Assembly (NCBI RefSeq): GCF_932526225.1
Contig: NC_064045.1
Coordinates: 13,758,442 to 13,822,441, forward strand
DNA length: 64,000 nt
Origin: Nematostella vectensis
Taxonomy: Eukaryota > Cnidaria > Anthozoa > Actiniaria > Edwardsiidae
Direction of reading: 5' to 3'
Below are positions 25,001 to 37,000 of the stretch, piece after piece. The position numbers were made by a program, and so were the translations under genes. Numbering within the stretch: position 1 is the stretch's first letter; each line of letters opens with the position of its first letter. Below the pieces are notes generated by a model, which did not search any database, was not told where the DNA came from, and was given only the letters and a program-made list of their open reading frames with translations.

Positions 25001-28000
25001 CAAACCCAGCTACATGTACCCTCTCCCTCAAAACTACTACCCCTCCATGCCCCCCCCCTCCCCCATCGTTTTTCCAACCAACCCCCACTATTGCAACCAC
25101 CTAGCCACCCCTGCTATTTGAATGGATAGAGTGGCTTTGGAAGACAGAAATAAGTACAGTGACTCTTCATAATTACACGTATTTCAAAAAAGTTTGACGA
25201 TAAGAGAATGGAAAATGGAACAAAGTTTGGCCAATAATAATGTTTCCTTGTATTTAAAATTCGTTCACTCATTACAAGGACCTTGCTACAAACTTAATTA
25301 AGCCTCACTGAATGTCATTAACAGATACAAGACTTGTCTTCCCTAACCAGTGGTGTTTGACATTCATCATTTTCCATTTTCTTATAGTCAGCCTTAATTG
25401 AAATAGGTGTGTACTGTTACGGATTGGTAATTGGTGTTTTATCCTTGTTTAGAGTGTCATTACTCACGATGTGACTAGTGAAACAGCTACAGGTTTGTAG
25501 ACACACTTAAAGGGGGACTTGCACGGCTAAAGGGGGACTTTAGGGTGTTATTTTGAAAACCTCGATAATTGACACAAAAATGCAGAAAAAAAAAGACATC
25601 TAGGTTGATAAAATCTCGACTAGGCTGCTGCAAATTGCACAGATCTAACCAAGTGGGTTGCCACGTTTTCCTTTCTTTAAAGGATTTCATGTTTCTATTT
25701 ATTTTACTCTTTGAAGTTAAAAAGAAGGCTTGCCATTTTGTTGCACACTGTCATGATTGTTTCCATTTTCTTAGGACAAGCGTGCGAGTTCCCGTTTTTA
25801 AAAGCATCAGATTTTAATCAACCATTTTTAAAACACCCCTCCCCCTCCCACCTTCAAAGCTACATTTAAGATTTAGAATTGAAGACCGGCAATTCCATTC
25901 TATAGTCTTCAATTTGAAGTGGGTGTACTGAAATAATTGCCAATTTTGATAGCTTTCACCCATTCTCCTTCTCTTTTTAATAATGAACGGCCCCGTAAAG
26001 GTCTTACCATGTCTGTTTTTGTCAGGACTGAAGCAAACATGCTTTTGTCACATTCGATGTCATGCCGGAAAACTATCGAGTCATATCAGTCCATTTTACT
26101 ACAAAGTAAGTAAGCTAACGTGAAATGACATAAATTAACAGTCCGTCTGCGCGCTTGTTTACAAATCACCATCAGAACCCTGTTGTTTCCTAGAACAACA
26201 ACAACAACAACAACAACAATAACAACAACAACAGCAACAGCAACAGCATTAACAACAACAACAACAACAACAAATGTTTGGAAAGAACAAACTCCTGGGT
26301 TTCCGAGGATGGGTCAAATAACTCGAGTCGTAAACTCGTCAACAGTCCAGACTGCTAAATCTCCACGAACTACTTTCTGTTCGTTTAGCAGTCCAGTACA
26401 AATTACACCTCGACAGCGACTTCTAGTTCCCCGCTACTATAGACCTGTGTTCTAATGTTATCCCTCTCCTTCTAGTTCCCCGCTACTATAGACTTGTGTT
26501 CCAATGTGATCCCTCGCCTTCTAGTTCCCCGCTACTATAGACCTGTGTTCTAATGTGATCCCTCGCCTTCTAGTTCCCCGCTACTATAGACCTGTGTTCT
26601 AATGTGATCCCTCGCCTTCTAGTTCCCCGCTACTATAGACCTGTGTTCTAATGTGATCCGTTGCCTTCTAGTTCCCCGCTACTATAGACCTGTGTTCTAA
26701 TGTGATCCCTCGCCTTCTAGTTCCCCGCTACTATAGACCTGTGTTCCAATGTGATCCCTCGCCTTCAAGTTCCCCGCTACTATAGACCTGTGTTCTAATG
26801 TGATCCCTCGCCTTCTAGTTCCCCGCTACTATAGACCTGTGTTCTAATGTGATCCCTTGCCTTCTAGTTCCCCGCTACTATAGACCTGTGTTCCAATGTG
26901 ATCCCTCGCCTTCTAATTCCCCGCTACTATAGACCTGTGTTCTAATGTGATCCCTCGCCTTCTAGTTCCCCGCTACTATAGACCTGTGTTCTAATGTGAT
27001 CCGTTGCCTTCTAGTTCCCTGCTACTATAGACCTGTGTTCTAATGTGATCCCTCGCCTTCTAGTTCCCCGCTACTATAGACCTGTGTTCCAATGTGATCC
27101 CTCGCCTTCAAGTGCCCCGCTACTATAGACCTGTGTTCTAATGTGATCCCTCGCCTTCTAGTTCCCCGCTACTATAGACCTGTGTTCTAATGTGATCCCT
27201 TGCCTTCTAGTTCCCCGCTACTATAGACCTGTGTTCCAATGTGATCCCTCGCCTTCTAGTTCCCCGCTACTATAGACCTGTGTTCTAATGTGATCCCTCG
27301 CCTTCTAGTTCCCCGCTACTATAGACCTGTGTTCTAATGTGATCCCTTGCCTTCTAGTTCCCCGCTACTATAGACCTGTGTTCCAATGTGATCCCTCGCC
27401 TTCTAATTCCCCGCTACTATAGACCTGTGTTCTAATGTGATCCCTCGCCTTCTAGTTCCCCGCTACTATAGACCTGTGTTCTAATGTGATCCGTTGCCTT
27501 CTAGTTCCCTGCTACTATAGACCTGTGTTCTAATGTGATCCCTCGCCTTCTAGTTCCCCGCTACTATAGACCTGTGTTCCAATGTGATCCCTCGCCTTCA
27601 AGTTCCCCGCTACTATAGACCTGTGTTCTAATGTGATCCCTCGCCTTCTAGTTCCCCGCTACTATAGACCTGTGTTCTAATGTGATCCCTTGCCTTCTAG
27701 TTCCCCGCTACTATAGACCTGTGTTCCAATGTGATCCCTCGCCTTCTAGTTCCCCGCTACTATAGACCTGTGTTCCAATGTGATCCCTCGCCTTCTAGTT
27801 CCCCGCTATACTACTATAGACCTGTGTTCCAATGTGATCCCTCACCTTCTAGTTCCCCGCTACTATAGACCTGTGTTCTAATGTGATCCCTAGCCTTCTA
27901 GTTCCCATCTATACTACTATAGGCCTGTGTTCCAATGTGATTCTTCGCCTTCTAGTTCCCCGCTATACTACTATAGACCTGTGTTCTAATGTGATCCCTT

Positions 28001-31000
28001 GCCTTCTAGTTCCCCGCTACTATAGACCTGTGTTCTAATGTGATCCCTCGCCTTCCAGTTCCCATCTATACTACTATAGACCTGTGTTTTAATGTGATCC
28101 CTTGCCTTCTAGTTCCCCGCTACTATAGACCTGTGTTCCAATGTGATCCCTCGCCTTCTAGTTCCCCGCTACTATAGACCTGTGTTCTAATGTGATCCCT
28201 CGCCTTCTAGTTCCCCGCTATACTACTATAGACCTGTGTTTTAATGTGATCCCTTGCCTTCTAGTTCCCCGCTACTATAGACCTGTGTTCTAATGTGATC
28301 CCTCGCCTTCTAGTTCCCCGCTATACTACTATAGACCTGTGTTCCAATGTGATCCCTCGCCTTCTAGTTCCCTGCTACTATAGACCTGTGTTCTAATGTG
28401 ATCCCTCTCCTTCTAGTTCCCCGCTACTATAGACCTGTGTTCTAATGTGATCCCTCGCCTTGTAGTTCCCCGCTACTATAGACCTGTGTTCCAATGTGAT
28501 CCCTTGCCTTCTAGTTCCCCGCTACTATAGACCTGTGTTCTAATGTGATCCTTCGCCTTCTAGTTCCCCGCTACTATAGACCTGTGTTCTAATGTGATCC
28601 CTCGCCTTCTAGTTCCCCGCTACTATAGATCTGTGTTTTAATGTGATCCCTCGCCTTCTAGTTCCCCGCTACTATAGACCTGTGTTCTAATGTGATCCCT
28701 TGCCTTCAAGTTCCCCGCTACTATAGACCTGTGTTCTAATGTGATCCCTCGCCTTCCAGTTCCCATCTATACTACTATAGACCTGTGTTTTAATGTGATC
28801 CCTTGCCTTCTAGTTCCCCACTACTATAGACCTGTGTTCCAATGTGATCCCTCGCCTTCTAGTTCCCCGCTACTATAGACCTGTGTTCTAATGTGATCCC
28901 TCGCCTTCTAGTTCCCCGCTATACTACTATAGACCTGGGCCCGGTTCCTGAAAAGAGGATTAGCGCTAATCCAGGCATAAATCTGCTCTAATCTGGGCAT
29001 AAATTTAAACCAGGATTAAATCGCATTCCTGAAAGCGGGAATAGCGCTAATCTAGGCATAAAATCGGCATAACTTTATACCACCTAGCGAGGAGGGTATA
29101 GCTCGCTAATCCGGGAATAAAAGTCGAGCAACAAACAAAATGGCGGACATGTTATTGTTTGGTAATCCTGCAGGAAGGCCTGCTCAACCGCGTCGGTTTC
29201 GTCATTTCCGCACAGAATTAGATGATTACTATAATGATAAAAATGTAAAGTCGAGGTTCCGTTTCAATAGCGATTCTATTCGCTATATTGCGGACTTACT
29301 TTCACCACAATTAGCGAGGAGCACAAAGCGAAACCATGCACTGAGTCCGACCTTGCAAGTTCTTGTTGCTCTTCGGTACTTTGCCTCAGGTAATTTTCTT
29401 GAGGTTATAGGGGACACATTTGGACTTCCAAAGTCTACAGTATCACGGTGTATTACTGACGTTTCAAAAGCACTTGTTGCCAACAAAGAAGAATTCATTG
29501 CTTGGCCTAGCGACGAGGAAAAAAGGCAAATCAAAGAGGCGTTTTTCGCAAAAAAAGGGTTTCCTGGAGTGATAGGCTGCATCGACGGCACTCATGTTCG
29601 CATTCAAGGACCTCCCAGGAACGAGAACGACTTCGTAAATAGGAAAGGATTCCATTCAATCAACGTTCAAGCCATTTGTGACAACAAAGGTGAGTAAAGA
29701 TTCATAATAAACAAGGGTAGTGGTTGTGGGGGGTGGGGGTGGGACCAATTAGTGAACTTTTTGGGGTATATCAGCCCCCTGTAAGTAAATCAGATCCACA
29801 TTCTCCCTAATAGGTCCACCCTTTCTAAATTACGAACTGAATTTTCTCAAACAAATAATCACAGCTACTGTATTTTATACTGTATTATTAATTATCCACG
29901 ATCAAAGAATACTGTCAAATGAACTATCTTTTACAATATTTGTTTTCTGTCATCTCATCAAACAAATGAAAAATATCTTTTGTAATAAATATTTTTTAAT
30001 TTTTTTTTTTCCACTCTTAGGGCTATTCACCAATGTTGTAGCCAAATGGCCTGGGAATGCCCATGATTCTTTCATTTTTCAAGACAGTGGAATACATGAC
30101 AAGCTGCAGCTGGAGCACAAGAGCGTCGAAGATGGTGTTCTTATTGGTGATAGTGGGTATGGATGCAAGCCCTTTTTAATGACCCCTTTCCCTCACCCTG
30201 AATCCCCAAAACAAGAGGCCTACAATGAAGCACTGGGAAAGACAAGGGTGAAGATTGAACAGACATTTGGCATATTTAAGCGGAGATTCCATCTCATGCA
30301 TACAGAGATCAGGGTGGATCCCTCAAAGGCAACCCTGCTAATAGGGGCTTGTGCGGTTTTGCACAACATTGCTATTATAAGAAATGATGTTTATAATCCT
30401 CCCCGTGGGGTTGTCTTTGAGGATGATCAGCCAGAGGTACCCCCCTATGAGGGACCAGAGGATGGGCTAAGGATCAGGGAGTACATTTGCCAGAATTATT
30501 TTTAATATTTTTTTAATGTATTCAATACTTTATTAGAATGATGGACTACTTTTACAAGTTTGTATGTCAAAGAATGCTTCTTATAATAAAAAAAAAATAC
30601 CCATATGACTGAAAGATTGGGTACTATAAGATTTTAAAGATTGTAAATTTAAGACTATAAGATTGTAAATTTCTAAAGAACATGAATTACAATGGAGGGA
30701 AATTAAAAAAAGACCATTTTTCCTTTTCTTTTCAAAAAAAAGAAACAGACAAAATATAAATTAGATAAAACTTAGGCGACACCTGCAAATTTACAGTCAA
30801 TTTATGGCGTTAGGCTTAATACATTATTAATAAAAGATGAAATTCTATCTGCAAATTCCATCAAAAGCTTTGAAAAAAGATTGCATTTTCAAATGCAATA
30901 CTCACTAAGGATTCTTGCCGGCATGTGTAAGGGAGTTGGAAGTTAGGGACCATGGTAAGCTGTACTATCGTGTCAAAACTTTAAATACTGTAAAACTGCT

Positions 31001-34000
31001 GCAAATGTGTGCAAGTCCAAAAATACTAGGTTCAAACATCCCAAGAAATTGGCTATCAATAATCGATAAAAAAAGGCAACACTTCTTTGTCGAAATAGCA
31101 TATCATCTGATCATGATTTTTCACCAAGAGTAATGGCAAATTAATATTCATTGATTTTCAAACAATTGAATTTTGAATTACTTTTAGGATGTTGCTCAGA
31201 TTAGCGCTAATCTAAAACCAAAATCAAACTCACTTTGAGTTAACAGGGAGTTTGAATTATCCTAGTTCAAATGTCAGTAGCAAATTCACAGCTGGCCCAG
31301 GAATGACTCTGTAAGGTTACCTTATCTTTTGATTAGATTTGAGTACAGACTCTACTCCCTAAACCCTAATCTTCCAGTTGTCACGGCTCTGAGCATGTGA
31401 CATCATGTGCGCTACGGCGGCTGTCTTTAGATTTTGTTTGGAAGTGTAAAAGGCATGTATCAAGCAAAGAGCAGATATTTTGACTGAACATGTGCTGTGG
31501 GCATTTTTGTGGCAAAATATGGCTTTCGAGTAAAAGATAAGCTTGCTACCACTTCAAACCCTAATTTCTCACTGTGTCATGAAGGTATTTGGCTCTCAAA
31601 TTATTCTAGAGTATACATTGAGAGTTTGCATTGACTTTGCCTGCGATTTGAACATTTATGATAACTTTTATCTGCACCGATCATGACACAAAGTAAGCCC
31701 GAAGAGTTCTAAATAGATTCAATGCTAGCCAAAAAATATGTTTTAAAATGACTTCAGATATTCTTGTTGACTGTACAGTTTACATATAATTGTCATTGTT
31801 TTTGAAGTATTTTTTAAGGCTTTTATTCATTATTTTTAAATGGAAGATGTCATCCTGTGAAGTGTCTTGTAGACTTCACTCTCTTGGAGACTTTGCTTTA
31901 TATTTACACTTGCTTGTTTGATTTTCATTGCCATGCCATTCTGACTAGATCCATCAACATTATTTTAAAACTTAAAAAAAGAAATCCAGATTACAATTTT
32001 CACTAGCCGAAAGCAATGCACTGAATCTCTTTGAAATCCAAACATGGCTAACTTGCCCGAAATAGCCTCAAGCATGACATCATTGCTCAGAGCCTATATC
32101 CCAAACCCTAAGAATACTATTCCAAACAGCTTGTAAAAAAATCTAAAGAGTTAAAGGTCTTGAGAATTAGACATTTTCAAGACCCTTAACTCTTGAGCTA
32201 ATTTCTCCTTCTTCATTATTATATACTCTTTCTGCAGTTGGAGAGTTTCACACTGCAGGGTAAGTAAATCATCTGCAGTGTACCTTTTCTTTCTCTTATT
32301 ACTCTTAGGGACAGGGGCTTCAGCAAGGACAGCAATAGTCGGCTCTTCTACAATATCATCAAATGCAATTGTGGGGAACTCATCACCCACTACATCTTCT
32401 GATGTTTCCAGCAGTTCTTGGTAGATATTTTCTCCTACAGTAATAAAGTAAGACATCAGAGTAGCACACACATTGAATTTAGAGAGAAATGCATTTACAG
32501 CGTCACCAGTAAAACCGTGAAAAGCAGAAATGCATGGAATGCATTTTTTTTCAACAAATAGTAGTACGAGTCTGTTGAATTCTCACTTCTGATTCATCAC
32601 AAGACAATAAACATTCTGCTCAGGCGTTCCAGCCTTACTGGTTGTGCTTTAAATCAAGTCAGACAACAGCAACAAGGAAAATCATGAATAGCTGTCTGCA
32701 GGTAGTTATTTGCTTTATTCATGCCCGGTGTGTTCAATCGATAGAACCAATAATCTACATTAATTGATTCTAGTCGACAAAATTAACTAAATGCATCGGC
32801 AATCAATCATAATCAATAGCAAAAAAATTTGGAGGTCAATTGATATTTATCGATTTTTCAATTGAGACAGTCAAGAAATATTGATTTCTTTATTGATGAC
32901 GTTTGAATAAACTACACATTCCATACAGACAAAATACGACACAGCATTCTTAAAAAAAGGTCTTTGAAGAAAAAAGAGTGTGTAAAGATGTATTTCTCTT
33001 AGGAATCACCATTGCACAGTTTCCCTCCAGCAATTCTAGCTACGTGCCTGGATTGTCAAATATTTAGTGCTTCATGTTTTTGGGATTCCGAAGATCACAG
33101 GTTTTGTTGGCAAGACTATAGGTGCAAGGAGGGAAGTTCGGTGCTTCACTATATGCTTATATAATTAGGAAACTCCTTGCAAAATGCGAAATCAGGGTGA
33201 GAAAATGTTTCATATAATACAGCAAGTGAAAGGGTTTCTCAAGTGAAGCTTTCGATTTGTGGCACAATTAGAAGTCTATCTTTTGAAAATTCCTGATGTA
33301 ATCGATATATTTGACAGACTAATGCAGGGTTGTTTGAGTATAAATTATTATCGAACTTCCAATCCAATCGATATCAATTCATTGAGGTTATCAACCAATT
33401 TCAATTTAAGGACTGGTCTTTTGATAAGATATGTTTGGAAATATCGCCTGAAGTTGAGGCCTTCATGTCAAAATACAAAAAGGGACTTCATATAAGGATA
33501 GCTCAAACTACATGATTGGCATTAACTTATCTAAACACTACAATCAACAGCAAAACTGGTAGAACAAGAGAAATTAATCTTCATTTTTTTTTCGAAGGTG
33601 TGTCGTTATGTCGTTATGTAAGGTTATGTCAGAGTAGCATGACAAGTCATGCTTCGGTATGTAGAATTATGTAATATCTATTGTTAGTAGTTGACATAAG
33701 TCAACAGTGTTCTAAAACAAACACCCAAATGTTTATCAGTTGTTATATTATTATTATAGTTATGCTGAGAATTAAAAGGTAAATATTTTTCGTTCGGACG
33801 AACTGCTGAGGTAGAATGAAACGTTCATTTCACAGTAGAGAAAACCACTTGTTACTGTGTTTTGCCAAAAAGTTCCTATATCCCTGCATAAACAGATGAC
33901 TTCACTTAATGCTTTTAAGGTTTATAATACGTGTTCAACTATTAGCAGAGGAATACTTATCTTTCGGGACGTGTGTCTTACAGAGACAGGCGATATATTA

Positions 34001-37000
34001 GATTTTCTTTTTGATGTTTGGATATTTTGCTTCGTTCTACCCCCGTTTGTAATGTTATACAAACATGGCTGTGTGAAATTCCGACAGGCGTTGCGCGTAG
34101 AGTAACGTGACATAATCACATGACTGTATCATGAATATGAATAATATTCAAAACACAAATAATACCTGTCTCGAACCCTCCTTCGATCCCGGAGAACCCT
34201 GGCGTGTTGTCATAAACCTCCACTATTTGCTTGCTTATTTCGGAGGGCTCCTTCGGCGGCGGACCCCCGCCAGTCTGCCGCTTTCCCTTCTTGGCAACGG
34301 AGTATTCTTTTTTTGCCACGCTGAACAGCGCCTTCCATTTAACCCTGACCTCTTCCACAGTGCGGTAAGCCACACCCACGGCATTTACCTTTGCGGTGAT
34401 GTCCAACCACACTTTCTGCTTCATTTGGTTTGTAAGGTTGTTAGTAAACTTAGACTGCAATATGTCTTTTTTGGCCTCAACGCTCTCGGTGATGACGTTT
34501 AACTCTCTTTGAGAAAAATTTGGCTTTCGCTTTCGCTTGTCTGGTTTTGTATCCTCCACGGTGCTATTTTGTGACATTTTTAGTTGTTTTTTAAGCGTGC
34601 CTTTTGGAAATTTTCCGAGGAAGTCAACGTTTGTTTACACAGGTTTCCCGCAAATAAAAAGAAAAAAAAAAAAACGCGCGCGCGTTGCCGTATTTTCCCG
34701 CCAAAACTGGTTTTCCACTCGCTAATCTAGGGATTAAACATTTATGCTGGGAATAGCTATTCCCGGCATAACTTGTGCTTTCAGGAACCGATATTTATGC
34801 CCGGAATAGCTATGCCTAGCATAGTGGATTTATGCCTAGAATAGCGCTTAATCCGGGCATAAGCTAATCCTCTTTTCAGGAACCGGCCCCTGTGTTTTAA
34901 TGTGATCCCTTGCCTTCTAGTTCCCCGCTACTATAGACCTGTGTTCTAATGTGATCCCTCGCCTTCTAGTTCCCCGCTATACTACTATAGACCTGTGTTC
35001 CAATGTGATCCCTCGCCTTCTAGTTCCCTGCTACTATAGACCTGTGTTCTAATGTGATCCCTCTCCTTCTAGTTCCCCGCTACTATAGACCTGTGTTCTA
35101 ATGTGATCCCTCGCCTTGTAGTTCCCCGCTACTATAGACCTGTGTTCCAATGTGATCCCTTGCCTTCTAGTTCCCCGCTACTATAGACCTGTGTTCCAAT
35201 GTGATCCCTCGCCTTCTAGTTCCCCGCTACTATAGACCTGTGTTCCAATGTGATCCCTCGCCTTCTAGTTCCCCGCTATACTACTATAGATCTGTGTTCC
35301 AATGTGATCCCTCACCTTCTAGTTCCCCGCTACTATAGACCTGTGTTCTAATGTGATCCCTAGCCTTCTAGTTCCCATCTATACTACTATAGGCCTGTGT
35401 TCCAATGTGATTCTTCGCCTTCTAGTTCCCCGCTATACTACTATAGACCTGTGTTCTAATGTGATCCCTTGCCTTCTAGTTCCCCGCTACTATAGACCTG
35501 TGTTCTAATGTGATCCCTCGCCTTCCAGTTCCCATCTATACTACTATAGACCTGTGTTTTAATGTGATCCCTTGCCTTCTAGTTCCCCGCTACTATAGAC
35601 CTGTGTTCCAATGTGATCCCTCGCCTTCTAGTTCCCCGCTACTATAGACCTGTGTTCTAATGTGATCCCTCGCCTTCTAGTTCCCCGCTATACTACTATA
35701 GACCTGTGTTTTAATGTGATCCCTTGCCTTCTAGTTCCCCGCTACTATAGACCTGTGTTCTAATGTGATCCCTCGCCTTCTAGTTCCCCGCTATACTACT
35801 ATAGACCTGTGTTCCAATGTGATCCCTCGCCTTCTAGTTCCCTGCTACTATAGACCTGTGTTCTAATGTGATCCCTCTCCTTCTAGTTCCCCGCTACTAT
35901 AGACCTGTGTTCTAATGTGATCCCTCGCCTTGTAGTTCCCCGCTACTATAGACCTGTGTTCCAATGTGATCCCTTGCCTTCTAGTTCCCCGCTACTATAG
36001 ACCTGTGTTCTAATGTGATCCCTCGCCTTCTAGTTCCCCGCTACTATAGACCTGTGTTCTAATGTGATCCCTCGCCTTCTAGTTCCCCGCTATACTACTA
36101 TAGACCTGTGTTCCAATGTGATCCCTCGCCTTCTAGTTCCCTGCTACTATAGACCTGTGTTCTAATGTGATCCCTCTCCTTCTAGTTCCCCGCTACTATA
36201 GACCTGTGTTCTAATGTGATCCCTCGCCTTGTAGTTCCCCGCTACTATAGACCTGTGTTCCAATGTGATCCCTTGCCTTCTAGTTCCCCGCTACTATAGA
36301 CCTGTGTTCTAATGTGATCCCTCGCCTTCTAGTTCCCCGCTACTATAGACCTGTGTTCTAATGTGATCCCTCGCCTTCTAGTTCCCCGCTACTATAGATC
36401 TGTGTTTTAATGTGATCCCTCGCCTTCTAGTTCCCCGCTACTATAGACCTGTGTTCTGATGTGATCCCTTGCCTTCTAGTTCCCCGCTACTATAGACCTG
36501 TGTTCTAATGTGATCCCTCGCTTTCTAGTTCCCATCTATACTACTATAGACCTGTGTTCTAATGTGATCCCTCGCCTTATAGTTCCCATCTATACTACTA
36601 TAGACCTGTGTTCTAATGTGATCCCTCGCCTTCTAGTTCCCATCTATACTACTATAGACCTGTGTTCCAATGTGATCCCTTGCCTTCTAGTTCCCATCTA
36701 TTCTACTATAGACCTGTGTTTCAATGTGATCCCTCGCCTTGTAGTTCCCCGCTACTATAAACCTGTGTTCCAATGTGATCCCTCGCCTTCTAGTTCCCCG
36801 CTACTATAAACCTGTGTTCCAATGTGATCCCTCGCCTTCTAGTTCCCATCTATACTACTATAGACCTGTGTTCTAATGTGATCCCTCTCCTTCTAGTTCC
36901 CCGCTACTATAGACCTGTGTTCTAATGTGATCCCTCGCCTTCTAGTTCCCCGCTACTATAGACCTGTGTTCCAATGTGATCCCTTGCCTTCTAGTTCCCC

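Larger units (their letters stand above)
28938..34889. mobile_element. Complete PIF/Harbinger DNA transposon (5.95 kb)
   Basis: Left end GGCCCGGTTCCTGAAAAGAG and right end, inverted, GGGCCGGTTCCTGAAAAGAG differ at one position. The flanking triplet CTG (28935-28937 and 34890-34892) is a 3-bp target duplication; removing the element plus one CTG rebuilds a normal array unit identical to that at about 28203-28253. Subterminal zones (28960-29120 and 34715-34875) hold repeated GCGCTAATC- and GGCATAAA-type motifs in both orientations, likely binding sites for its proteins. It carries two convergent genes: transposase (+) and Myb-like protein (-). Both frames are open, so the copy may be autonomous or only recently dead. 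Confidence 0.93.

Noticed and set aside
29283-29591. Minus-strand frame inside the transposase
   Set aside because: Antisense to a clearly conserved DDE transposase exon.
36510-36809. 99-residue open frame with an [18 protein letters not shown] repeat
   Set aside because: Arises only because 54-base units are divisible by three; it lies wholly inside the minisatellite.
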